Positions 11,144-24,398 of a stretch of 64,000 nt of DNA are shown in pieces; position 1 is the stretch's first letter, and every line of letters starts with the position of its first letter. The notes beneath the pieces were generated by a model that had not been told where the DNA came from, made no database searches, and worked only from the letters and a program-made list of their open reading frames with translations. This DNA is from Daedaleopsis sinensis (taxonomy: Eukaryota; Basidiomycota; Agaricomycetes; Polyporales; Polyporaceae). The stretch lies in the NCBI GenBank assembly GCA_033807695.1, contig CM066303.1:1240001-1304000 (forward strand). Direction: 5' to 3'. Made by a program: the position numbers and the translations under genes.

Positions 11144-14100
11144 ATGAGCAGTAGCAATATTCCCTCGACGTCCTCGACGCCGTACACGACGACATTCTCC
11201 TTCACCGCGCCGTATCCACCGTCCCCCTCCGCGTCATCACAAGCGCAGGCTGCAGCGAAGCAACGCCGCGTATCGCTCGCGCTCCCGTCCTCGCCCCGCG
11301 TCTTCCCCGCCTGGAGCTTCCGCGACGACACTGGGCTCGGCGTGCACTCTGGCGACCCCGCCAGCGACGACGAGGGCGCGGAGAAGAAGGGCAAGATGCG
11401 CAAGATCGCAGGCGACTATCCCCCGGGCAGCGCGAGCGGGGCCGGCTCAGACGGGCAGCCGGGCTCGAGCTCGCAGAGCCTGGACAAGCCGGAGAAGAAG
11501 CCCCGGAAGAAGTGGACGATGGAGGAGACGCAGATGCTCGTTGCGGGGTGCAACAAGGTGCGTGCTGATTCCCCTCCGGGCGACAGATGCGGGTGGCCCT
11601 GACAATGTCCTTGGTATTTGGGACTCGCTCGCTCGTGGTCTGCAGTGGGGCGTCGGGAACTGGAAGTCCATCCTCAACGATCCCGACTTCAAGTTTGACG
11701 GACGGTCGCCCGTTGACCTCAAGGACAGGTGCGTGTGTGTCTCCGGCGTACCGAGTTTAGGCTCTGGCGGCAGTACTCGACCGACCCCGGGTACAATTGG
11801 GATCGTACACCCATATACCCATGCCTCCTTTGTAGTCGCATCACAGGCCATCTTGGTGGTGTCGTGCGACTAACGAAGAGTGCGCACCGCTGGAGCTCGT
11901 ACCAACGATACATGCATTGCCGTTGGCGAGCACAGTCAGGGGACAACCTCCACCGCGACTATGACGTATTGTTGCAGTCCATATCCTTACTTACACACCT
12001 CGGTTTACAGGTTCCGCACGTACTACCCCGATGCTTACAGGCAGCACTATCCAAATGCGAAGACCCACCTCTCGTCAAAGGTGCGCTCTGCGCTGCCAGA
12101 TGGGTCATCGATATTCGAGAAGACGCGGAGCAAGAAGCGGCGGCCGTTCACGGAGGAGGAGGACCGTGCGCTCAAGGCGGGATACGACAAGCACGGTACT
12201 GTGTGGGCGACGATCGTTAAGGACCCGATCTTTCAGGCGCAGAACCGACGATCCACAGATCTGCGCGACAGGTTCCGCAATGCTTTCCCCGACCTGTATC
12301 AAGCTGCTGGCTACAAGCCGCGAAATACGACCAAGAAGAAGAAGGAGCTTTTGACGCAGCCTACTCGCGCGGCCACCGACGACGCCCTGGGGTCGTGCAG
12401 CTCGACGGGGCCGGTGCGCCGGAAGCGGAGGCACACGGACCAAGGTCTCTTCAGAGGAGGAACGAAGAGCGTGCCGGAGAGCGCGAACGTTTCCGAAGAT
12501 GAGGAGAGCTCCGACGACGACGAATCGCCCGGAACGTTCCTCAAAGAGGCGCTTGCTTCCACCCCGCAGACCGAGGAGATGATGAGTCCCGAGCTCAACG
12601 AGGTCGAGATGCAGACCCTGGACCCCCTCAGCGACACCCTCACCATTCCCGAGTTCATTCCCAGCTCCTCATTGTCAGAAATGACAGACTCGTCCCAGAA
12701 CTGGTCGTCTGGCATCGATACCCCGGTCCATTCCAGCGTGTGGTCGACAGCCACCAACGCTGCATCCCCCACATCTTCCCACCTCTCAGCCACCGACTAC
12801 TTCAACAACTCACCGTTCCAACGACGGAACGAGTCTGGCCCCATGATCGGCAAGTCCGCGTGGGGACCGCAGGACTGGCTTTCCGCGAACCCTCGACTCG
12901 ACCCTTCATCAAGCAGCTCGCCATCGTTCGCTGGCAATTTCTCGCCAGGGCCGTCTTCACCCTTCTCATTTGCACATCTCAACCATGGCGTGCTCGACCG
13001 ATATGACTTATTTCCCACATCATTCGCACACGACTTCGCCTCGGAGGTGGGCGTGGGCGACACGCATTCGACGTTCTCGGATCCTGAAATGTTTGCACCA
13101 AGTAGCTTCAGGGGATTCACCCACCACTCCGACTATGCCGGCGACCTCATCTTCGGTGCCCGCAGCCACCAACCACACCAGTCCGCCGACTATGGCCCCG
13201 GCTTCGGGTTTGGGAGCGCAGGGCTTGGCCTCGAAGGCATGCAGTCACCCTCCACTAGCAATTTGCATGCCACGCTACGCACACCCGCCTTGCCCGGAAT
13301 CGACGAGATTGAGCTCACGTCGATCACGCTTGACGACCCTGACGGCTCCGTCCCGATGGAGGAAACGATTGACACTGCGGTCCCCAAGGACCGCACGAGC
13401 CCGAAGCCGCCAATGAGCCTTTCCGACCTCACTTCCTACTCCCTCCCGCCCCAGACCCTCGAGGAGATCATTGGCCTGACGCAGGAATGCCACGTCACGC
13501 CCCCAGGCACCCCACAGACGCATGCACACGATCGCCTCTCGCGGCTGCTGCAGCACCCGCCCGGCGTGCAGCTCTCGCACAACCGCTCTATCTCTGTGCC
13601 GCCCTCGGAGCACCGCCCATACGACCCGCGTGCGCCCGTGCCGCAAACACAGCAGCTCCGCCCGAAGCCGCTCGTCTCGTCCACACGCTCCATGTCGCTC
13701 ATGGAATACCTCCCGCTGCACGCGTCGACGGACCAGCAGGCCCAGTCGCACGTCGCGCCCGCGTCGGCGGACGCGAACGCCATGTTCTCGTCCCTCGCGC
13801 AGTCCGCGAACGAGCTGTGGAAGGGCGGGCCCGCGCACGGCTCGCTCCCGGGGGGCGAGAACGCGAACTACGACCTCCCCTTCCTCGACCTGCACTACTA
13901 CTCGCAGGGCCAGGGAGCAGGCACGCAGGCCTCAGAGGGGGCGGACGGCACGCAGGCGCGTGCGCTCGACCTCGCGCAGTCGTTCGCGCTGCAGTCGAAG
14001 ACGCTCTCGCAGCTCCCGCCGTCGCTCGCGCAGCACATCCCGATGTTCTCGAGCTGGCAGAGCGCGCTGAGCGAGGCGGCGCAGGGCCAGGCGCCGACGC

Positions 14101-14219
14101 GGATGATGCACGCGCACCAGCATCAGCGCGGGCAGAGCGTCGTGTCCCCGCAGGACCTGCTCCTCACCAAGGGCGACAACAAGCGCAAGCGGTCGAGCTG
14201 GGACGGGGGCCCGCGCTGA
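11144..14219 (+). CDS. TAY1: Double-Myb (telobox) protein resembling Tay1 telomere-binding factor
   Basis: Three exons, 11144..11557, 11646..11728, 12011..14219, giving 901 aa. Two Myb/SANT repeats: the first spans the exon junctions, from RKKWTMEETQMLVAGCNK through WGVGNWKSIL to VDLKDRFRTYYP; the second is RRPFTEEEDRALKAGYDKHG to TDLRDRFRNAFP (about residues 125-275). VDLKDRFR/TDLRDRFR are telobox-type third helices (consensus VDLKDKWRN), which bind TTAGGG-like DNA. Two Myb repeats of this kind are the architecture described for Yarrowia and Ustilago Tay1. The remaining 600 residues are low-complexity S/P/Q-rich with an acidic patch (DEESSDDDES) and a late basic end, KRKRSSW. An in-frame upstream ATG at 10973 would extend the N-terminus. 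It could instead be a TBF1-like transcription factor; telomere binding is inferred. Confidence 0.78.
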
Positions 14220-15390
14220 GCGTGTGTGCCCTCGCCCTCGCTCGACCCCTCGCTCGACCCCGGATACAGTACGTGCACCGATATATAACGTCCGCTTGGG
14301 TAGGCCACGGGTAATCGCATCCGAGTTCGCTGTCGCATATGCATACTTACTTTAATGCTCTGGATCGCATCTGTACATGGGTCGGGGTCCCTTGGGCTCC
14401 GTCCAACCTCAGCCTGACCACGCCGTTTCTCCCTACCATATCCTCCCCGTGACTCCTCTGCGCTGTGTCCATATCTCCCCGCTCTCAGTCTGGATTCACT
14501 TCTCCCTCTGCTCTCCTCTCTTCCCTTCGCGCACTTCCTCCGCCGCCCTCTAGCACGCTCCCATCTGCATCATTTTGCTCACTCCGCCTCCTCACCTCCT
14601 GGATCCATATCTTGTCGCCCGGTTTCCTTTCGCTCCAGCCTCCTGCCCTTGACTTCCCAGCGCGTACATATTCACGCTACTATCCCGATTCCCGCTCGAG
14701 CTGTCCTCGACGTCCCCGTCTCGTGTCTCCTTCCCCCACATCTCCGTTACTATCCCGTCCAGCGCGCACCGTTCGCTTTCTATTCATCGATATCCTCCCT
14801 GCATGTCGCATCGCTCCGCATCGTCATCGATTCACCCGTACGCAGTACGCAGTACTCATGTGTCTTGTGTTTATCATGCCTATCTCATCATGCATATGAA
14901 TGCACCCCATGCCATTGCCATCCCGAGCTTTGTGGATGTCGTTACAACATGCATGCAGATGCATGCACCCTGGACACAACCTTCCTTGAAGCCTTCGCTT
15001 TTCAATGCGAAACGTTCCTAAACGGTCGAACATGGAACCAATTGGTCAGGGGAATTACCTGATGCTAGGTAGGTCAGAGTGCGCATGATTGGATAACCCA
15101 GAATATCATCGCAATTATCCCATGTTATCTGGTCCCGGTGACCAATCATTAATCATCGCGTAATGTGTCCGACTATACTTAAAGACGCGGACCTCGACGA
15201 GGGGGTTCGACCTGGTTCGACGAGGGGTCGACACTGATACTGAGAATACTCCAGTCGGCAGCGACTTAGCTCCGCCCACGCTCCTCTGCACCGTACTACC
15301 TCCGGCGACTCTCTCGTACAAAAAGCGACATCCTCTCCTCTGATCGCGCCCAGTACTTGTCCTTGCTCTAGCCCACTTTACCGATTAAAC
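14220..15390. promoter_or_regulatory. Pyrimidine-rich intergenic region upstream of the 12-exon MFS gene
   Basis: About 1.17 kb. The first 600 bp is strongly C/T-rich on the plus strand (14440-14800), giving an open but unrecognisable frame. A TATA-like tatacttaaa occurs at 15173-15182, about 210 bp before ATG 15391. No gene is supported. Confidence 0.45.
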
Positions 15391-17860
15391 ATGGCTGAAA
15401 AGGCTGCTTCTGACTTCGAGCGCAAGGACGAGCTCTATGCCGACACCCCGACGATGGTGACTCCGACCCAAGAAGACCTCTTTGAGGAGGGCTCCGTGGA
15501 CCCCGTCTACCAGGCCAAGGCTCGCGTGCTCAACGCAGCGATCCAGGAGATCGGGATGGGCAAGTACCAGGTGCGTCATTTTCTCGCCTCGAAGTCGAAG
15601 CAGATCGGCCGAAGCAGGAAAAATGAGAATTTAGGGGTGGTCAGAGAGCGGGAGTTCCTCGACATGATTCTCATTTTGATTTTGTCGTCCGAATCGTCCT
15701 AGAATCGTGACGAACCTTGGCCCTGCTTTGACCACCCCCACGGGTCAAAGTATACTCGTCCGCGAGCTTGGGTTTTGTTTTGGACAACCTATGATCATGA
15801 AATTGGCCAACAATCGCTTACTTTGACCTCTCCTACAGTGGTGGTTATTTGCGGTCGCAGGCTTTGGGTGGTTCGCGTAAGTTGCTATTCTCACTCTTGA
15901 TTTTGTGTTTTCGAAAGAGCTGATGTCAAACTGTTTTGCAGCGATAGTGTGTGGCCGGTGAGTTGAAGTTATCGTTTGACGGCTGACTCGCCCAGCGTAC
16001 AAGGAAGGCTGCTCACACTCACTCCGGTCTGCCAGCTACTCGGTGGTCTCATACTTGGCCCAGCAGTGAGCGAGCTGCACTTCAACCAGCCGCTACTCTC
16101 GTTAGCTCAGAATATTGGGCTCTTTGTCGGTGCTGTCTTCTGGGGACTCGGATGCGACATTTGGGGCCGAAGGTGTGTACCCATCCCTTGCGCGTTGAAC
16201 CATTTTCTGACCTCTCTGCCCACCCAGATGGTCCTTTAACATAACCCTCTTCCTCGCGGGTGTCTTTGGTCTCGCCGCAGGGGGAGCGCCCAACTTTATC
16301 ACGCTCGCATCCCTCCTCGCCGTCCTTGGCCTCGGTGTAGGCGGCAACCTCCCGGTCGACTCGGCCGTCTTCCTCGACTTCATCCCTGGCTCCCACCAGT
16401 ATCTGCTCACCATCATGTCTATCTGGTGGTCGATCGGCCAGCTCGTCGCCGCCCTGGTATGTTTTGTTGGCGCACCCTCTCGACCGCTGCGCTGACCACA
16501 TCGCGACTGTAGTTCGCCTGGCCGCTCATCTCCAACTTCTCCTGCGCGCCCACGGCAACTACCTGCGCGCGCGCAGACAACATGGGCTGGCGCTACCTCC
16601 TCTTTGCCCTGGGGGGCATGACGCTCTTCCTCTGGGGCATCCGCTTCTTCGTTTTCCCGCTTGAGGAGAGCCCGCGCTTTCTCGTCGGCCGCGGCCGCGA
16701 CGCAGAGGCGGTCGCAGTCATGCAACGGATCGCCGCGTTCAACGGGCGCACATCGCGCCTGACTGTGCAAGACCTGCAGAACGCGGCGGAGGCAGCAGCG
16801 GTCACCGCGGCGGGCTCGGACGCGGATGGGGAGCGCAAGCGCAAACTGTTGAGTGACAGCTCGGTGTTCACGATGCAACACATCAAGGCGCTGTTCGAGA
16901 CCCGGAAACTTGCGTGGTCGACGAGCCTGCTCATCGCTCTTTGGGGTGGGTGGTCGAGCGCAAACGGCGTTAGGCTTCGAATGTTTACGTATGACGTTGC
17001 AGGTATCATCGGCCTTGCATCTACACTCTACAACAGTTTCTTGCCTTACTTGTGAGTGAGCATGGGTACAGAAGCCAGAGACTTATCGTGCTGACGTCCG
17101 TTCTTTCTACAGACTAGCGAGCCGCGGAGCCCAGTTCGGCGACAGCTCCTACTACATCACCTACCGCAACGTCCGTACGCTCTCCCCTTGCACCCTGTCC
17201 GTATCTGACCCGTTAACCGCATACAGCAAGTTATCCTCGGCGTGATCGGCGTGCCTGGCGCTTTCCTCGCCGGATGGGCCGTCGAGCAGCCGTACATCGG
17301 GCGCAAGGGCACCCTCGCGCTCTCCGCGGGCGAGTATCTCGTTTTCTGCACGCGATGACATTACTCAACGACCCCCCGCGCGAAGATAGGGCTCACGGGT
17401 GTCTTTCTCTTCGCGTCGACCACCGCCAGGAGCTCGAACGCGCTCCTCGGGTGGAACTGTGGCTATGTGTTCCATAGCAACGTGAGTGTCCCTCCCTCAT
17501 ACCTGTTAGCCTGTTGAAGGTTCGATGCTGACAGCATGTGGGCGGCGGCAGATCATGTATGGTGTCCTCTACGCCATCTCTCCCGAGCTGTTCCCCGCCA
17601 AGGATCGCGGGACCGGGAACGGCCTCACCGCGACCGCCACGCGCGTCTTCGGTATCATGGTGCGTCTCGCCTGCGCTCGCAATTCAGGACTCGCACTGAT
17701 TGGCCCTGTCCTTCGTGTACGTTTGTAGGCGCCAGTTATCGCGCTGTACGCGAACATCCAGACAGCCGTGCCCGTGTACGTCTCAGGCGCGCTCATCATC
17801 GGCAGCGGCGCGCTCGCGCTCCTTCTCCCGTACGAGCCGCGCGGTAAAGCGTCGATCTGA
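15391..17860 (+). CDS. MFS general-substrate transporter (sugar/SV2-like branch)
   Basis: Membrane transporter of unknown substrate. Twelve exons: 15391..15570, 15839..15876, 15942..15957, 16036..16172, 16228..16456, 16513..16945, 17003..17051, 17113..17170, 17227..17329, 17390..17481, 17552..17659, 17729..17860; 524 aa with consistent phases. Landmarks: GFGWFADSVWP split over three exons, LLGGLILGPAVSEL, GLFVGAVFWGLGCDIWGRRW (the MFS A-type loop), GVGGNLPVDSAVFLDFIP, EESPRFLVGRG, and SPELFPAKDRGTGNG. The third exon is only 16 nt. Intron 9 (17330-17389) is GC-AG with donor gcgagt. Intron 6 (57 bp) is a multiple of three and open, so retention would insert 19 residues without a stop. The order of motifs fits the fungal SV2-like MFS proteins better than hexose transporters. 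Confidence 0.88.
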
Positions 17861-18322
17861 GCTCGATGTGACTCATCTCGAGTTGAGTCCCCGCCACCGC
17901 GTTCGGACGTGCGCATGATGCGGAGGTGGGGGTTGCTTGAAGTCAGGTAAGAACGAACTGATGCGTTGTAGATATCGCACAGAGGACAGAGTCGGACGTA
18001 AAGAACAGAGTGATGTACTAAACAGGTGAATCAGTGACGGAATCAGAACAGAATAGATATGCACTCATCTGCTGGTATGCTCTCGCCAGTGAGTGAGTCA
18101 TTCGTGGAATGAGTCCGATCAGGCGACCCCGCCGTTTCCCGCCATCTACCGCGCGGTCTATTACCTGAAAAGGATCGGAGGCGGGACCGAACCTCGGTCA
18201 TGTGATGCGTGACGCGTCACTTAGGGTCGCGATATAAGCGCTTGCTCTTTGTTCACGACCGCCATCATCTCCCGCCGTTCTGCTTCACGCCCCTCTAACA
18301 GCGACGTTGCGGTTCTCTGATC
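17861..18322. promoter_or_regulatory. Promoter region of the SHPRH-type gene
   Basis: 462 bp between co-oriented genes. A TATA-like gatataag lies at 18230-18237, about 90 bp upstream of ATG 18323, followed by a C-rich stretch. No other signal is recognised. Confidence 0.4.
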
Positions 18323-21300
18323 ATGTTCTCTGAGGAGAGTGATCATCTAGAAAGTCTTCGAGCGCATTTTCAGCCCAAACTCTCGACTGCGAACCTCCTG
18401 ACCCTCCTACGTGCGAGGACAGGGTTTGATCCCACATCCAAGCAAAAGGCGCGTGCATCGAAAGGGGCTAAGAAGGTTGAGAAGAAGAGAATCCGTGATG
18501 AAGATGAGGCAAGGAATACGCGTAAACGTGCGAAGATCTCCCTTGAAGACGACGCAATATCTATATCGGATACGGACGAAGAGCATCTCTTCCATGCGTA
18601 CCGGCGTACCTTCCGGATTCGTTATACAACCTCACTGGAGGAATACGTGGACGATGCGGTCGTAGAGGAACTCGGATGGGCTGAAGACGAAAAGGCATTG
18701 CAAGACTGGCTCGCTGCCTACGCGCCCACTGTTGAGGACTCCCATACCATCGACATCGGTCTCGTAACGTTAGATAGTTCCGCATACGCCCCTATCCATG
18801 TACGCGACCCCGACAACCAGTTAAACATCCTCCTGACCCTTCCCCGCCTGCGTTCCACGTTTAACTTCGAAGATTACGACCTAACTCGCCGGAACATCCC
18901 TCTGCACGATCCGTTGCAAGCTTTCCAGGCTCTCGCAAACTGCGGTCGCGCATCCATCAGTGCTCGGTTGTTCCTGGTCGAGTCATTTGGCCAGAACGAA
19001 CTGCCTTTCTCCCTACATCTGCAAATCGATTGCTCCTTCGTGAGTCCCAAGATCTTCGAGCCAGTCGTGACGAGCGGAAAGTCAGCTACTGCCAATGGAC
19101 GCGCTGTCAACATTGAGGAAGCGCAACGTCGTCTCATCCTTCAACTGTTTCCTCCTCAGGCCCCTATCTGCAGTTCGTATCGTGGAAGTACCGATATACC
19201 ATTCCTTTTCTCCGTCCTCAGGCCCGCTCCTGAATTGCCTTCACCCGAAGCATACGATGCGCTTCAACCCGAATCGCTTTTGCCCACTTTGCTGCCGTTC
19301 CAGCGACGCACTGTCGGGTGGATGCTGGCAAGGGAGGGGAAGGTTGCCACAGCTTCTGGAACAGTGGTAGCCAAGGCCGACATGAACATTGACGAACAGC
19401 CGTTACCCCTGTTCTGGGAACGCTTCCCGGTCTCCGCTGACGAGACATGGTACGTCAACCGTCTGCGAGGTCTTATCTCTCCTACACATCCAACTGGCGA
19501 AGATTATGAGCTTGACGAGGACGCGCGCGGTGGGATCGTTGCAGAGGAGCCTGGTCTCGGAAAGACTTTGGAGTGTATATCCACCATCATGATGAACCCC
19601 GGTCTCGAGCGTTCCCCTGTCAATACACATTGGGATCCCGAAGCTAAGCTCGATGTCAAGGAAATCAAGGCATGGTGTAGTTCCCTCCGTTGCTCCCTCG
19701 CTGACCGTTCTTCGCCCAGACGACACTCGTAGTGACCCCACCCTCACTAGCACCCCAATGGGCCGACGAACTGGCAGCGCATGCTCCCACTCTTAAAGTT
19801 CTCATATACGATGGGTGGCAGAAGGTCCCCGTGCCTATATCTGAAAGAGACGTCGCCATCGAGCGCGATAGACGCAAGAAGCAGAAAGCGTTCGCGAAGA
19901 CCCTATCTGCGGTCAAAGGGAAGAAGGTAGCTCCAAAGGCGAAGGGGAAAGGAACACGCCAGGCCGTTGACTCCGACTTCGACTCCGGCTCTGAGGAGAT
20001 GGATGTTGACGATAACGACATCGCAGTCGACGAGGAGGAAATCATGGACTGGTGTTCCTACGTCAATCAATACGACGTTTGTATCACGACATACAACGTT
20101 CTTCAGCAGGATCTGGGTGTAGCGCGGCCGCCGCCGACCCGTCCAAGGCGATCGTTCGTGCAGTACAGCACGGTGCATCGGTCACGCTCTCCCCTGGTGA
20201 TGTGCGAGTGGTATCGCGTGATCATGGACGAAGTGCAGATGGTCGGTGGTGGCAAGACTGAGTGCGTACATAATCACTCCCTTGCCGTCTACGCTAACGC
20301 AGTGTGCTGCTCGACAGAGAAATGGTGTCGCTCATTCCACGACTATCGTCGTTCGCCGTGTCAGGAACCCCCGCGCGCTCTCAGGTCGCCGACCTTATCC
20401 ATGTCCTTCGGTGAGGCGAGCGGTACTGATGCTCGCTATCATGCTGATCCCCGCGTAGGTTTCTGAGAGTGAGCGCAGTGACAGAAATCCCTCGGATTTG
20501 GATGCGTCTCCAGTTACCAGGTTATGTCCATGAGTTTACAGAACTATTCCGTAGGTACACGGTCAGGTGGGTCTCTCCAGTGTTAACCCTCCATCAAAGC
20601 ACTTAGCGTTTCACTAGAACGATGAAGGACGCCGTCAAGAAAGAGTTAACTATACCACCGCAAACTCGCTACCTCGTTCCCATTGAGTTAGGTCGCGTCG
20701 AACGCCACGTACGTCTCCCCGTGATTATTGTACAAAGATGAGGCTCAGATATCGCAGGTGTATGATCAAACTCTCGATGCTGCATTGCTCGACCTCGGGT
20801 TGGACGCTCGGGGCGTTGCTGCGACTGAGAACTGGGAGGTTGATGTCAACAAGCTGCGTCACTGGCTTCGTCGCCTGCGTGGTCTGTGTACACATCCGCA
20901 AGTTGGTCAGCTTGCCGTCAACGCCGTCGACAAGCTGCAAAAGCCGGGTGTGCTCAAGAGCATGGCGGAAGTGCTGGAGGTGAGTGAGGGCGCCGACACA
21001 ACCATGGCGAGCTTTGCCTGAGCCCTCGCAACGTGTATAGGCGATGCAAGACCAGCATTGGAGAGCGTACATGGATGATAGAAAAAGCAAGGTACGCACA
21101 TACGTCTTTGCCTCAGTCTAGGTCTTTCATGAATGCATTGTTGCAGATCTCCATTACGACGACCCTTGCACAACTGCTCCAGCGCGAAGACGGGAATCGC
21201 AATCGCTACCGTCAGGCGCTCGATGTTCTCCTGGAGGCTGAACAAGATGCCGACTCACTTCTCGCGGATGTCAAGGAAGCGCTCGCACAACACGCGAAGG

Positions 21301-24300
21301 AGGGCGAGCAGCTCAAGGCTGAGATGGCCCAGCTTCGTGCGTCCCGCCGACTAGGTTCCACCGATACTCGGAACGACAACGGTGAGACATCGGCTAATGG
21401 CAAGGGCAAGGAAAGAGAGGCAACGACGACAAAGAACGATACCCCCGAGCTCGATCTTGATGCGGATGAGGAGGGCATCCCCCGCACTCCCGCTGGGGAG
21501 GCTCACAAGGCGAAAGGTATCTCACTTGCTCAACGTCTGCGAGAGAGCCGCATCGTGCTTCACAAGATCAAGTTCCTGCAGGGGGACCTCTATCACACCC
21601 TCGGCAAATCGTACGAGAACTCTGAGAACGATGCCTATGCCGCTGCCGAAGAACTAAGACGCCTACTCCTGAAGAGTACGTGACTCCCGTTGGGCTGGCA
21701 TAACAATACCCAACTAATGGACTTGTCGATAGGTACGGAAGAAGCAGCGCAGCGTGCCATGACTTATCTCGATCGTGACCCTATCGTGAAGGCGTTGAAA
21801 GAGAAAGACCTCTACGTCCAGGAAGGCTACCTCGGCAAAGGCGGTATCAGATCCTGGCAGCTGGTGCGCTTATCCCATGCTTCTTGTACCCCCGCGGCGG
21901 GATTGACATGCCGCATAGATGGAGGAGGCTGAAGCGCTCATCGATGATCTGCTGAACGAGCAGTCCAAGCTCTTGTGGCAGTGGAGGCAGAAGCTCATCG
22001 CTTTGCTCACCGAGCCCCTCGGGAGCTCTGGTGCGGATGCCGACGGGCAGGAGTACAACCGTAGTCTTGAGACGCAGGGCGAGGCCGAGGCTCATCTCCA
22101 GGCGTACGCAGCACTGTTGGCCGACCGGCGCGAGACACTCACAGCCGAGCGCACCCTCCTCGCGGCCCACGACGTTCGCGAAGTGAAGGCGCGCAAGACG
22201 AAGGCAGCGCAGAAGGCGCAGGCGTCGAAGGCGGCGATTGTTGACGAGGAGATACTCGACCTCGACCAGATCGAAGACCACGATGTTCTGCCAGAGCACC
22301 AGGTGATGGCGAAGGGCCTCCACGATGAGCGCAAGGCGCTGCTCGACAACTTCGACCCTGGAAGGGCTGTGAAGAGCATCATGGTCGACCTGAATAATGT
22401 CGCCGTGTCGATCAGGAAGGACGACGATCCGGAGAGGGTGATTGCGCAGGGCGCCGTCGCCAAGTTGAGGTCGCTCATCGCGCAGCAAGGTCTGTAGCTC
22501 CGCCGAGTCGCATTGTGCCTTTGGCGCTGATGTTCTTTATGCTTTCAGGAAAGCTCATCGATCGTCTCCAAAACGACCTCGCCCACCTTCGCCGGGCGTT
22601 CAACGAGCGTATTGCGTGCGTTTGTTCACATGTATTCGCTCGTCCATACCCTCATCGCTCATCACACATTGTACAGGTACTTCCGTCAGCTCCAGGAGAT
22701 TTCTGACACCGTGACGGAAGCGAATTGGGAAGGCTCTCTACAAGACGCCCTCAAGAATATCCGCCAAGAGAAAGCTGATCTAGAGACGAAGATCAAGACC
22801 GCGCGTGCTCGTCAGAGGTATATGGAAAACTTGAGCAAGTTGCACGAGGACGGTACATTGGACGAGGATGATAAGACCTGTATCCTGTGCAAGTGCGACT
22901 TCATCCGGGGGTACATCACTCACTGGTAAGTGGTTATGTCCTTGTCTAATTGTGCGTTCGCATTGAGCCGTGCTTTGTGTCAAGTGCCCATGTCTACTGC
23001 GAGGTGTGTGCTCTCTAGAATTCTCACCTCTTTTCGCTGTCTCATAACCCTCGACAGGACTGCATGAAGGCATGGATCGCACGCCCAGAGGGCAAAGCCT
23101 GTCCTGTTTGTCGGGTGCCCATTCACCATGACCAGCTCCAGCGATTTTCGGTCGAGCAGAAACCAGAAGAGCGCGTGGAAGCGCCACCAAAGATCCTTGC
23201 GAACGGCGAGGTCATCCCGAAGTCCCGTCGTCAAATTCAATACAACCACATCAACGCGCAGACCTTGCGGGACATCCAGGCGATGGAGTCTCTCGGGAGC
23301 TACGGCAGCAAGATCGAGACGTTGATTCGACATCTGCTGTACCTCGACGTTGCAGATCCGGGCTCGAAGAGTATTGTGTTCTCGGCGTGGGCGGACTCCC
23401 TTCTCAGTGCGTGCTCCCGATATAATCGACGGCTTTGTCTGAATGGCGAGGTTTGCAGTCATTCAGCATGCGTTGAGACAGAATGGTATGCAGATTTGCT
23501 ATGGGGTTCTCTCCCTCGTCTCCTGACTCGTCCTGTTGCAGGGATTTCGTGTCTCCGAATCGACCAGAATACTGGCCGTCAAAACGCAGCAAAAAAGTTC
23601 CGAACCGATCCAACAATTAGGGTCCTGCTTCTGCATGGGTGAGCGTATATGGACCCTTGTTCTAGCTATCGTGCTGATCATGCCTCGTAGTGAACGCGAA
23701 AACGCCGGCCTGAATGTAACTTGTGCCTCGAGAGTATTCCTCGTGGAAAGTGTGGTGCATCATGCGTTTGAAGTGCAAGGTACGGATCGCAGCACCGTTT
23801 TCTAAAAGCCCATGTTGCTGAGCGTGTGCTCGCTAGCTATCGCTCGTATAGATCGAATGGGCCAAACGCGACCAACGGAAGGTACGTCAACAACGGCCAT
23901 TTGAAGTGCGTCCGCTCTAAGTACAGTACCAGTTTATTGCTACTACGCCGAGGACTCCGTCGAGCGCAACATCCTGGACCTCGCCGCCAAGCAAGGATTA
24001 TCTCTATACACCCGTGAGAATGCGTCCGGGCATCTCAACGTGACCCCGTTTGCGGCCGACACGGACATGAAGCAAGTGGACGCGCCGACGAAGAAGGTAC
24101 AGAAGGGCGACTTCGTCTACAAGTGAGTGTCGATCCCCTACCCATGCCCATCCCGGTTCGTGAATGCGGCACTCATGTGCGATGATGTGACTCTGACAGG
24201 ACGGACGACATGCTTGCTATCTTCTTCCCACATATGTTTGAGGACGTCGAATATTTGCTGTCCCCGGAGGAGCTCGGGGTGGGGGTCGGGGACTCGGAGG

Positions 24301-24398
24301 CTGCTGCTGCTGCCGGCGGGGATCGCGCGAACCCTGCGCCACAACCACGCACGCGGGTCCAGGAGAATGCTGTCGCGGGGCCTTCGCGCATACGCTGA
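18323..24398 (+). CDS. SHPRH: SHPRH/IRC20-type SNF2 helicase with internal RING finger E3
   Basis: Nuclear SNF2-family ATPase with an inserted RING E3 ubiquitin ligase; relatives act in DNA-damage tolerance (PCNA polyubiquitination) or recombination control. Twenty exons (first 18323..19669, second 19720..20261, last 24200..24398), 1671 aa, all phases consistent. Order of motifs: LLPFQRRTVGWML (Q-like motif); Walker A in AEEPGLGKT near residue 413; VTPPSLAPQW; DEVQ motif II near 618; SGTP motif III; long helical insertion (about 760-1260); RING with CILC, CAHVYCEDC and CPVC at about 1319-1358; helicase C-lobe with SKIVFSAWADS-like block, GLNVTCASRVFLVE and AIARIDRMGQTRP. The RING between helicase lobes is diagnostic for SHPRH. 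Intron 1 appears GC-AG (19670-19719); a GT-AG alternative at 19655 would delete VKEIK. Exons 13 (19 nt) and 15 (27 nt) are very short. A poly-Ala/Gly stretch precedes the C-terminus. Confidence 0.94.

Noticed and set aside
14465..14899. 144-aa plus-strand ORF after the Myb gene
   Set aside because: S/P/L/R-rich translation of a pyrimidine tract; more likely 3' flank and promoter DNA.
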